23,307 nt of DNA from Saccoglossus kowalevskii (Eukaryota; Hemichordata; Enteropneusta; Harrimaniidae), in NCBI RefSeq assembly GCF_000003605.2, contig NW_003126886.1:203562-226868 (forward strand), written 5' to 3'. Below the pieces are notes generated by a model, which was given only the letters and a program-made list of their open reading frames with translations, was not told the origin of the DNA and did no database searches. This document shows, piece after piece, positions 1-8,650 of the stretch. The position numbers and the translations under genes were made by a program. The number at the start of each line of letters is the position of its first letter. The first letter of the stretch is position 1.

Positions 1-975
1 TCTAAGTCACTACAATTCCTCACTGTATCCAACTCACTATGATCCCTCACTGTATCCAAGTCACTATGACCCCTCACTGCATCTAACTCACTGTATCCTC
101 ACTGTATCCAACTCACTATGATACTTCACTGTATCCAACTCACTATGATCCCTCACTGTATCCAACTCACTGTAATCCCTCACTGTATCTAAGTCACTAC
201 AATTCCTCACTGTATCCAACTCACTATGATCCCTCACTGTATCCAACTCACTATGATTCCTCACTGTATCTAACTCACTGTACTCCTTCACTGTATCCAA
301 CTCACTACGATACCTCACTGTATCCAACTCACTATGATCCCTCACTGTATCCAACTCACTGTAATCCCTCACTGTATCTAAGTCACTACAATTCCTCACT
401 GTATCTAAGTCACTACAATTCCTCACTGTATCCAACTCACTATGATCCCTCACTGTATCTAACTCACTATGATCTCTCACTGTATCCTACTCACTATGTT
501 CTCTCAATGTATCTAACTCACTATGATACCTCACTGTATCTAACTCACTATGATTCCTCATTGTATCTAACTCACTATGATCCCTCACTGTATCCAACTC
601 ACCATGATCCCTCACTGTACCCAACTCACTATGATCCCTCACTGTATCCAACTCACTATGATCCCTCACTGTATCTAACTCACTACGATCCCTCACTGTG
701 TCCAACGCACTGTCAACCCCCACTCTATCCAACTTACTGTAATCCCTCACTGTAATCCCTCACTGTATCCAACTCACTGTAATCCCTCACTGTATTCAAC
801 TCATTGTAATCCGTCACTATATCCAACTCACTGTAATCCTTCACTGTATCCAACTCACTGTAGTCCCTCACTGTATCTAACTCACTGTAATTCCTCACTG
901 TATCCAAATCACTGTAGTCTCTCACTGTTTCTAACTCACTGTGATTCCCCACTGTATCCAAATCAGTGTAGTCAT
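1..975. repeat. 27-bp minisatellite, about 36 copies, cut by the left edge
   Basis: The unit alternates two related halves, roughly TCACTGTATCCAAC and TCACTATGATCCC, giving 27 bp in all. Copies differ by scattered C/T, A/G and AA/AG changes and decay toward 975. Because 27 is a multiple of three and the consensus lacks stops in some frames, it produces long artefactual reading frames on both strands (a 9-residue R-D-H-S-E-L-D-T-V period on the minus strand). The array starts before the window. It lies 5' of the FTP second-half exon, so it is probably inside the intron that separates the two halves of that domain. Confidence 0.95.
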
Positions 976-1549
976 TCGCCCTACCAAACTTGCCGGCAAA
1001 CTTGCTGTTTCGTACACTGTACCACAAAGTACAGCGAGGAGTGTACAGTGATGTAAAATTGTGAATCATGGGCGAGTATAATATCAACTGCGCATGTCTG
1101 TCTAAAACATTGGAATAAATCGGCCCAGCATGAGCGAACGTAGTAAATCTGCCTTGCTCTATACAGGGACCAAGTCTAGTATGATCACAGCAAATCCGCA
1201 ATCCTTTACTCAGAGATTTGGTCTGGCTTGAGCGATCCTAGCAAATCCCCGCTCAATTACGTGGCTATTTTGTTTAGTTTGATTACAGTTAAACCGTTTT
1301 TGTAAATATTACAAGTGTACATGAGTTCTGAATTATACTTACTCTTACCTAGTTGTCATAAAGTGTGTGAATGTGGTGATCGGAAGTTTTTATGTTCGAG
1401 AAAAAAATCATTGTCTTTAAATATGTGAACCGATTGCAAATGGCGTTAGAAGTGTTTTAAATTATCAGCATTATATAGATTTTATTTTGAAATGTTGATA
1501 TTATTTTTGATTAGATCTGTCTAATTTCATTTCTTGATTAAAATTTTAG
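976..1549 (+). other. Intron remainder before the first visible exon of gene A
   Basis: No coding signature is seen on either strand. It holds a diverged threefold repeat of about 50 bp around 1120-1255 (cores at about 1129, 1180 and 1229, each with an AGTAAATC or AGCAAATCC motif) and a small inverted repeat near 1013-1050 (CACTGTAC and GTACAGTG). The last bases form the acceptor, an A/T-rich run ending TTTTAG at 1549. Confidence 0.5.
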
Positions 1550-1759
1550 ATGTAAGATGGAAAACTTTAATTGTGCGAGCAGGCACGGACCATGACGCCT
1601 TCACTAATCAGAAGTGCGGTGATAGAATTGACAACAACTTAAAAATCTTAAAAGAAATTTGGATGTCCTGTCCGCCAGTAAGACTAGCACGTTATGTCAG
1701 TGTTCACTTACAAGTTACAAACTTTCTCAATTTGGCGGAAATTATGGTATTCGGTATTG
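1550..1759 (+). CDS. Gene A exon: second half of an FTP (F-type lectin-like, F5/8C-type) domain
   Basis: The 210-bp exon is preceded by TTTTAG and followed by GTAAGT, with phase 1 at both ends. It encodes about 70 residues with the C-terminal signature of FTP domains: a VRWKTLIVRAG strand, a D-AFTN--CG motif, a second Cys in MSCPP, then ARYVSVHLQ and a closing LAEIMVFGIG strand. The two Cys (CG and MSC) are placed like the conserved pair in this family. The matching exon on the other strand, 14654-14445, is also exactly 210 bp and agrees at about 39 of 70 positions by eye. An apparent TTG start upstream at 1534 lies inside the intron and is not used. The domain should be extracellular and bind carbohydrate or another ligand, but the ligand is unknown. 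Confidence 0.9.
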
Positions 1760-2111
1760 GTAAGTAGTTTATTATAACCAGTTGTCACATGACTCAGTTA
1801 GGTGAACGATAAGTGCAATCTGTAACTCAGGGTTCCAGGGTACCGGTAATGATCTTATAAGTGTCAATCTTGACAGTCAATGTAAATTAACAAACCCATT
1901 ATCGTGATGAATCGTGTCTTAAAATTATTTGACTGAATAGATCGAATGCAAAATAATGTACAATTATCTAACCGGGAGTCAGAAAAGTATGGATACTTTG
2001 TCTCACGTAGGTGACGTCGATGTTCTATTCTACATACTCTCAATGACCTGAGTGAAATTCACGGGTATTAAACTGATCATAATAATAATAATATTATATC
2101 ATGATTCCTAG
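1760..2111 (+). other. Intron of gene A between the FTP and sushi exons
   Basis: 352 bp starting GTAAGT and ending TTCCTAG. It is AT-rich with a short (AAT)n run near 2080-2095. No other feature is seen. Confidence 0.75.
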
Positions 2112-2294
2112 ATATGTGTCAACATCCGGGCATACCAGATAATGGCTACTTACTTTCTGCAAGTATCGGCGCCGCCGTTCATGCTGGACATAAACTACAA
2201 TATGAATGTAATTCTGGATATGAATTGTCAGGAAACGATACAATAATCTGTACATCAGATGCCGTCTGGTCTGGGGAAATACCCATATGTTCAG
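2112..2294 (+). CDS. Gene A exon: sushi (CCP/SCR) domain
   Basis: The 183-bp, phase 1-1 exon sits between an acceptor ending CCTAG and the donor GTAAAA. It encodes one complete sushi domain: Cys1 in MCQHPG, the I-P-D-NGY motif, Cys2 in YECNSGYELSG, Cys3 in TIICT, the conserved Trp in VWSG and Cys4 in IPIC. In this family Cys1-Cys3 and Cys2-Cys4 form disulphides. GNDT is a possible N-glycosylation site. Length and phase match the sushi exon at 21932-21750 on the other strand (also 183 bp). The domain stands between the FTP domain and the stalk, as a spacer or binding module outside the cell. Confidence 0.93.
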
Positions 2295-2306
2295 GTAAAA
2301 TATGAA

Positions 2307-2511
2307 AAACAAATCAATTCCAATAGAACTATGTGGGCTTTATTTGCCAAATTGTCGGTAGTTAAGGAGTATGATAATGATAAGTATTACATATCACATT
2401 CCTTCACGGCAAACAAATCAATTCCAATAGAACTATGTGGGCTTTATTTGCCAAATTGTCGGTAGTTAAGGAGTATGATAATAAGTATCACATATCACAT
2501 TCCTTCACGGC
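2307..2511. repeat. 104-bp tandem duplication
   Basis: The segment at 2307-2410 is repeated at 2411-2511 with one 3-bp deletion (GATAATGATAAG versus GATAATAAG) and one T/C change. It is almost identical, so the duplication is recent. It lies wholly in the intron and does not copy the sushi exon or its donor. Confidence 0.95.
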
Positions 2512-2570
2512 AAACATATTACAAAATCAATTTGTCCTGTATTCTACAGGCAATTATATTACGCTTAATG

Positions 2571-3002
2571 TGACTTGATATATAGTAGATTATAATTGGT
2601 AATCGTTGTCACAAGTAACTATTAAAATATCTAGACGTTTCGAGTAATGACTCTTCCATATCATATAAGAAACAAATATGACTTGATATATAGTAGATTA
2701 TAATTGGTAATCGTTGTCACAAGTAACTATTAAAATATCTAGACGTTTCGAGTAATGACTCTTCCATATCATATAAGAAACAAATATGACTTGATATATA
2801 GTAGATTATAATTGGTAATCGTTGTCACAAGTAACTATTAAAATATCTAGACGTTTCGAGTAATGACTCTTCCATATCATATAAGAAACAAATATGACTT
2901 GATATATAGTAGATTATAATTGGTAATCGTTGTCACAAGTAACTATTAAAATATCTAGACGTTTCGAGTAATGACTCTTCCATATCATATAAGAAACAAA
3001 TA
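2571..3002. repeat. Four tandem 108-bp units
   Basis: Units begin TGACTTGATATATAGTAG at 2571, 2679, 2787 and 2895 and appear identical by eye. The fifth position diverges at 3003 (TATGGCTTCATT). 108 bp is a multiple of three, but the unit contains stops in the + strand frames I checked and shows no coding signature. No link to the preceding 104-bp duplication is visible. Confidence 0.95.
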
Positions 3003-3184
3003 TGGCTTCATTGGGTCAAGAGTCAGCACACAAGTGTGTGAACCTTTCATAATTTTACAGCAATTGTCCATACACATATAACGGGTTAACCAGCTCAATA
3101 CAAATACAATATATTTGTATTGGCATAACGACGACCATTGTCATTACAATCCTCATCAACACTGTATAATCATATTTTATTTAG

Positions 3185-4233
3185 GAGTAGCAACGACATA
3201 TGCAACTTTAGAAACTCCTAGCACTATGGTGACCACTGAGATTACTACGGATGTAATGCCAGTTTCCATTACTACCCAATCCGACGTAACAACAGATGTA
3301 ACGTCAGCGCCTATTAATACACAGCCTGACGTAACCACGAATGTCTTCACAGCGTATGATACTACGAAACCAGGCATAACAACAGATTTGACATTAGCGC
3401 CCATTACTACACAGTCAGGCATAACAACGGATGTGACGTCAACGCCCATTACTACACAAACTGACGTAATAACGGATGTGACTTCAATGCCCATTACTAC
3501 GGAACCAGGCACAGCAACAGATTCGACATTAGCGCCCATTACTACACAGCCTGACATATCAACATATGTGACTTCAGCGCCCATTACTACGCAACCAGGC
3601 ATAACAACGGATGTGACGTCAACGCCCATTACTACACAGCCAGACGTATCAACAGATTTGACTTCAGCGCCAATTTCTACGCAACCAGACATAACAACAG
3701 ATGTAGCGTCAGCGCCTATTACTACACAGCCTGATGTAACCACGAATGTCTTCACAGCGTATGATACTACGAAACCAGGCATAACAACAGATTTGACATT
3801 AGCGCCCATTACTACACAGACTGACGTAATAACGGATGTGACGTCAACGTCCATCACTACACAGCCTGACGTAATAACAGATGTAAACTCTGCGCCCATT
3901 ACTACGCTACCAGACGTAACAGCGGACATCACAACAGTTCCAGGTTTTGTTTCTACCACTTCACAAATCAACACAAATGTTTTTACACCACCAGCAAGCA
4001 GTGTTCAATCCACCAATGACCAAGGCAAAGCCATTGATCGCAACAATCAATATGGCTCACAAATAGATGAACTTTCGTTGCTGTCTCTACTTGTCTTGGT
4101 TCCTGTCCTGATATTTATTATATTGTACATAGCTCAATGGAGATTCGGAAAACGTATTTTTACTAAGGTTATCCCCAGAAAATCTGTGACGGTGTCTGAG
4201 ATGAAAAAAGATTTAAAAATCGCTTGGAAATGA
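3185..4233 (+). CDS. Gene A last exon: Thr-rich repeat stalk, membrane span, cytoplasmic tail
   Basis: The exon follows a TTTATTTAG acceptor in phase 1 and ends at TGA 4231-4233. The first residues (VATTYATLETPS) lead into fifteen 15-residue repeats of the form ITTQPDVTTDVTSAP (3268-3942). These are rich in Thr, Ser and Pro and are probable O-glycosylation sites, so this is a mucin-like stalk. After a linker comes a hydrophobic span at 4078-4131 (LLSLLVLVPVLIFIILYI) and then a basic stop-transfer sequence (WRFGKR). The tail of about 33 residues is Lys-rich (RKSVTVSEMKKDLK) and has no ITAM, SH2 or Toll-type motif that I can see. The equivalent exon of gene B (13300-12843) shares the span and juxtamembrane pattern but not the repeats. 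Confidence 0.92.
3268..3942 (+). repeat. Coding 45-bp tandem repeat, 15 units (mucin-like stalk)
   Basis: Each 45-bp unit encodes ITTQPDVTTDVTSAP or a variant. Units 2-3 and 11-12 share an unusual pair (a unit ending NVFTAY followed by DTTKPGITTDLTLAP) 405 bp, or nine units, apart, so a nine-unit block was probably duplicated or copied by gene conversion. Indels of one unit keep the frame, so the stalk length can vary without breaking the protein. Confidence 0.93.
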
Positions 4234-4490
4234 TATACTAATACGGAAATGTGACATGTATGTGAAAACGCACACAGAGTTCTGCATACAGATTTCAGAA
4301 TGAGTATGCAGCCGATACGGTATATACTGGGTCATTTTTTTTTATGAATGACAATATATATATATTAAAACGTACGTAAGACTTACGGTGACAACATTTA
4401 TATTGTTTGATATTGTTGCCAATTTGTTGAAGCTAGAGTTATAAATAATGTGTAATATAGTACATTTAATAAATGTCTTAAAGAACTTTC
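4234..4490 (+). other. Likely 3' untranslated region of gene A
   Basis: Runs from the stop codon to just beyond the poly(A) signal AATAAA at 4468-4473. It is AT-rich with a T run near 4336 and a short (TA)n. The exact cleavage point cannot be read; a T/G-rich stretch follows at about 4495-4520. Confidence 0.5.
4468..4473 (+). terminator. Poly(A) signal AATAAA of gene A
   Basis: A canonical hexamer 235 bases past the gene A stop, with a T-rich stretch (TTGTTTTTTA) about 35 bases downstream that could be the downstream element. It is chosen as the first canonical hexamer after the stop codon. Confidence 0.55.
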
Positions 4491-6660
4491 CAGATAACAT
4501 TTTGGAAATTGTTTTTTACGGGTGAATATATCTGTATGAATATAAAAGCATGGAACAATAAGATGAAAAATAACGTATGAAGTGAATCCAAGATCAAATA
4601 CTGTTAAGCTAATCTAATAACAACTTGCCACATTATCATGTATATAATCCTGACACAGCAAACTCATTAACTTCAATTTATGAATATTTATATAAATAAA
4701 ACAAACTAAAAGAAGAGATTTCCATTGGCATATTGAATGACATTGAAGCGTTTTTAATTTCGTTGATTGACTGAATGGACTCAACGGCCATTCAAATTTA
4801 TAACAATCCATTAGGATAAAGGGAACCGAGTTTTTGTTTCGGGAGTAAAGTTAATTTAATAAAAGCTTCATTTTCTTGTTCTATAATATATTTATAAATA
4901 TTTTATAAATTTAAATCAAGGTTGAAGCCTACTTGGCCAATCACAACTGTTTAACAGATACATGATAGTAAATGATTAAAGGAAGTCCACACAGATTCGC
5001 GAGTAATGGGTACAATGAAATAACCAATGAAAGCGTAATTCTCGGATTTGGTCTTCCAGGGTAAATGTTTTAAAGATATTTTATAAACTTTCATAAAATC
5101 ATTCATACTGTCATGAAATTCACTGTATATGCTGCAATCAACATTTTGTAAACCCATGAACATATATTTATCAAGTATTTATAAACACAGATTATTCATT
5201 TTAAATCATTGTCATCAAAATCCCAACGAGACATTCATTATTCATAACCGTCCACGAATCAATCAGAAAGAAATTATAACAACCAAACTCACTACACACA
5301 CCCATACAATGCGAATGTGCCGTTTAAATATTTTCCTTTACAACTCATATATGTATAGTGTAATGTAGAACTATGAATTTTGCGATATGACAGAGAAAGA
5401 ATATACTATGCATTACTTAGGCTGGAGAGTCAAATATATCAAGATTTCTATACAGTCAATTGTGCTCTCCAGTTAATCATATTATTTCACGTAATGTGAA
5501 TGGAATTCTAAGCGATACACATCATTGAATCTGTGCCCCAGAACCACTGAGAGCTTCGGCCTTACATTTAGATATTTAGTCAATCACAAAATCAAAAATA
5601 AATTGAACGACATTTCAAGTAACAATAATACATATACATACATATCGTATAACAAAATGATAATAATTGCAATGAAAATAATCTGATGTGGGACACGAAA
5701 ATAGTTTCTTCAAACCAGTCCAGTCCGTGCCTCTTATGCATAAACAAACAGACAGAAAATATAAACTGATGCTGATATACAAAAGTCATATATATGCAAT
5801 TTTCAAATAAAAAAAAAATTTGATTTAATAACTGAAATTATCTGACCCGAAATAGATGGAAATAATAAATGAATGACAGAAAGAATATATAGACTACATA
5901 TTCAAGGTTTTTATGGGCAAAAACGACAAAAAAATTTGCAAGTCAAAATGACATTTTCTCCAAGTCAACCATCAATTCTGACAAAACGGATTACATTGTG
6001 AATAAAACAGTTCCAGGCTAGCGAACCAGCTACTAGTTTGAGAGCGGGTTTATGGTAACGGTGACAATCTTTCGACAAACATGGAGACGCAATTTCAATA
6101 AACCAACGGATGAACGATGGAAGAACACGTCATGTTAGCTACTCGTGTCTCCTTGTTCAGGATATTGACTTTCATTGACCCACAGCAAATACAATAGTCG
6201 ACAGGGTTTTGAATTAGGCAGTACAACTAAGTCAACATTTCAATAACGTTATTATTCACAAAATATTGAAGTGGTATGTTATTTTAGTTGAAGGATATGT
6301 TAACACAAATTCTACGCCAGTACCAAACCCTTTTGAAGTGTGTGTGTAAACACGGGGAAACTACTGCCATCTTGAACATACAAGGTGTGGAACCTTACAA
6401 CAATCAGGTGGGCAAATATTAAATGTTCAACTATTATACACATATGGACAAAAATCATCAGCAAAACCAAGGAATCAAAAAAAAAGAGAGAGAAAATGAG
6501 TGATTTTTTATGACTTTTTATCCATCTCAACGCATTGCAGTCTTTCTTGTGTGTTGTATTTGGGTCTATATGACTGGTAAGTGAGAAAGTTATTTATCCA
6601 TTTGTCCAGAGGGCACTTGTTATATGCATCATAACTTGCATTTCACACAAATAGAGTAAG
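4491..6660. other. AT-rich intergenic DNA, no gene seen
   Basis: Between the tail of gene A and the 32-bp array there are only short chance reading frames, none with a recognisable domain or splice context. I see no repeats longer than short A/T runs and no RNA gene. Confidence 0.55.
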
Positions 6661-7392
6661 GCGTTATCAAATCACTGCAGCTCGCACGTGAGGCGTTATC
6701 AAATCACTGCAGCTCGCACGTGAGGCGTTATCAAATCACTGCAGCTCGCACGTGAGGCGTTATCAAATCACTGCAGCTCGCACGTGAGGCGTTATCAAAT
6801 CACTGCAGCTCGCACGTGAGGCGTTATCAAATCACTGCAGCTCGCACGTGAGGCGTTATCAAATCACTGCAGCTCGCACGTGAGGCGTTATCAAATCACT
6901 GCAGCTCGCACGTGAGGCGTTATCAAATCACTGCAGCTCGCACGTGAGGCGTTATCAAATCACTGCAGCTCGCACGTGAGGCGTTATCAAATCACTGCAG
7001 CTCGCACGTGAGGCGTTATCAAGTCACTGCAGCTCGCACGTGAGGCGTTATCAAATCACTGCAGCTCGCACGTGAGGCGTTATCAAATCACTGCAGCTCG
7101 CACGTGAGGCGTTATCAAATCACTGCAGCTCGCACGTGAGGCGTTATCAAATCACTGCAGCTCGCACGTGAGGCGTTATCAAATCACTGCAGCTCGCACG
7201 TGAGGCGTTATCAAATCACTGCAGCTCGCACGTGAGGCGTTATCAAATCACTGCAGCTCGCACGTGAGGCGTTATCAAATCACTGCAGCTCGCACGTGAG
7301 GCGTTATCAAATCACTGCAGCTCGCACGTGAGGCGTTATCAAATCACTGCAGCTCGCACGTGAGGCGTTATCAAATCACTGCAGCTCGCACG
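6661..7392. repeat. 32-bp tandem array, 23 near-identical units with CACGTG junctions
   Basis: Units start GCGTTATCAAATCACTGCAG every 32 bp from 6661 to 7365. I see one substitution in the whole array (AAATCAC to AAGTCAC in the twelfth unit, at 7013). Each of the 22 internal junctions makes a perfect CACGTG, and each unit holds the palindrome CTGCAG and three CpG sites. The final unit breaks off as GCACGAGG. Such uniformity means recent amplification or ongoing homogenisation. No coding sense is apparent. Confidence 0.97.
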
Positions 7393-7528
7393 AGGTTTTC
7401 TGATCAACGATATGAATTATGTCTCATTTCCAATCGCACGTCAGGGTATACTTTTTTCTAATATTTACTTTAGGTTCATTTTATCTGAATGAACAGAATA
7501 AGTGTATATATGTAACATTTTCACCATA
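7393..7528. other. Intergenic spacer between the 32-bp array and a palindromic element
   Basis: Short AT-rich stretch. It contains CAATCGCACGTCAGG near 7432, which recalls the end of the 32-bp unit but lacks the rest. Nothing else is seen. Confidence 0.35.
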
Positions 7529-7532
7529 TTAA

Positions 7533-7657
7533 AGCGCGGTGGTCGTCGCGCAGCGCGTGTTCGAATTACATGTAAATAAACAATGTATTTTACACGCATT
7601 GTATACGTCGCTATAAGTCCCATATCGAACAGGACGCGGCACGACGACTGCCGCCCT
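7533..7657. mobile_element. Short inverted-repeat element (MITE-like) flanked by TTAA
   Basis: The left end AGCGCGGTGGTCGTCGCGC and the reverse complement of the right end (AGGGCGGCAGTCGTCGTGC) agree at about 15 of 19 positions, and the similarity continues inward toward GTTCGA. TTAA sits immediately outside both ends (7529-7532 and 7658-7661). At 125 bp with no coding capacity it resembles a non-autonomous DNA transposon. TTAA duplication is typical of piggyBac, but the end sequence is not the usual CCY start, so the superfamily is open. Confidence 0.5.
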
Positions 7658-7661
7658 TTAA

Positions 7662-8523
7662 AAGTCAATATTCGTACCATGTAATGTTCTCAAAGCAGGA
7701 ATGTACCAGGGTTACCAAGGTAATGTTTGGAAAACGAAGTATTATGCAAATTAGCTTCTTTCATGTTACTCGCCCTTTGCACCTTGACTTTTGAACAACT
7801 TGATTTTACATGAATAATAGCAGCTTACCGCATTCAAATACATTTCTGACTGTTCTATGAGACTGTCGTATCCCGTTCATCGACCCAGATGTCCAGCTTT
7901 CATACCCCGTCATATAATGAAACCGAAACCAATGCTAACCAAAACAATTAGGCAGTCTTTCAGCAACATACGCTGTTTGGTTGTGAAAATTTTGCTAAAT
8001 AATCAAATACATGTAAATGCGAACACAATGGAGCTGTGCTGTCACAATTGTAAGAGTTTCGGGAAATAATTAATTATTAATGAATATCATCTAGCAAAAC
8101 ATGAAACATTGAACATCTTTATTCTAACCAAATCCGTTTGCTCTAACACTCTTTTTACTAGTTTTTTTCATCAAGCCTAATTACGATAGAATGCATTTAA
8201 TTATTAGTAAAACACATCTACGGAAGTAGATTATGTGCATTTATTGACTGTTGACACAAAATAACGAACCAATTATTGTTCAGGTGTTATTGCCTGGAAT
8301 GAATTTGTCAACGAAAACTCAGAGACCTATTTAAAAAAGAAAAAAAAAACAACCGTTCCTTTTTATGGAACACGCACCAAATCACATGGTATTCATAGCA
8401 AACGAGCCACTTCGTTGGCAGCTATACCTTGATAGCGCCACCAAGTGACACTGCCTACAAAAATTATATTAGATATACGGTAAATATTGCATGGAATGTG
8501 TATTCCGTGGTGCGCGAGAACAT
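7662..8523. other. Intergenic DNA, no gene seen
   Basis: Contains a 70-codon chance frame near 7857 with no recognisable domain, an A-rich tract at about 8331-8350, and an imperfect inverted repeat at about 8409-8450 (CACTTCGTTGGCAGCTAT against ATAGCGCCACCAAGTG). No RNA gene or exon can be supported. Confidence 0.45.
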
Positions 8524-8650
8524 GTGTATACTACATTCACTGACGTCACTGTACGTGTATACTACATTCACTGACGTCACTGTACGTGTATACTACATTC
8601 ACTGACGTCACTGTACGTGTATACTACATTCACTGACGACACGTCACTGT
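8524..8650. repeat. 31-bp tandem array, about 4 units, each with a CRE palindrome
   Basis: Units begin GTGTATACTACATTCACTGA at 8524, 8555, 8586 and 8617. The first three contain perfect TGACGTCA (8541, 8572, 8603), the consensus CREB/ATF site. In the fourth the site is interrupted (TGACGACACGTCA). Each junction also reads GTACGTGTATAC. No gene start is seen nearby, so regulatory use is only a possibility. Confidence 0.9.

Larger units (their letters stand above)
2295..3184 (+). other. Intron of gene A built largely of tandem duplications
   Basis: The 890-bp intron begins GTAAAA and ends ATTTTATTTAG. About 640 bp of it is tandem repeat: a 104-bp duplication starting 12 bp inside the donor, then four 108-bp units. 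The remainder, 3003-3184, has no recognisable content beyond the acceptor. Confidence 0.8.
1550..4233 (+). other. Gene model A (partial, 3' end): FTP - sushi - Thr-rich stalk - membrane span
   Basis: Three exons, 1550-1759, 2112-2294 and 3185-4233, join into one open frame of about 479 residues. Both visible introns are GT-AG and phase 1 (g|at gives Asp, g|ga gives Gly), and no stop appears at either join. Domain order is FTP second half, sushi, Thr-rich repeats, membrane span and a basic tail, so the product should be a type I cell-surface protein with its C terminus in the cytoplasm. The 5' part, including the signal peptide and the first half of the FTP domain, must lie left of the window, because nothing resembling the PWW-VDLG half is visible in 1-1549. 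It is a paralogue of the gene on the other strand ending at 12843. The function is inferred only from domain types; I recognise no named orthologue. Confidence 0.85.

Noticed and set aside
88-1201. Three minus-strand and one plus-strand frames over the 27-bp array
   Set aside because: They arise because the unit length is a multiple of three. No splice context, no domain, and the frames end when the array decays.
976-1549. First-half FTP exon for gene A
   Set aside because: Looked for the DGN and PWW-VDLG motifs on the + strand and found none; the exon must lie left of the window.
3177-3974. 265-codon open frame on the minus strand across the stalk exon
   Set aside because: It is the antisense of a stop-free 45-bp repeat; its V-M-G-A-type period mirrors the + strand Thr-rich units, and the + strand exon has splice sites, a membrane span and a paralogue.
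6661-7392. CRISPR-like regular repeats
   Set aside because: Units are directly adjacent with no unique spacers, there are no cas genes, and the genome is an intron-bearing eukaryote. It is an ordinary tandem array.
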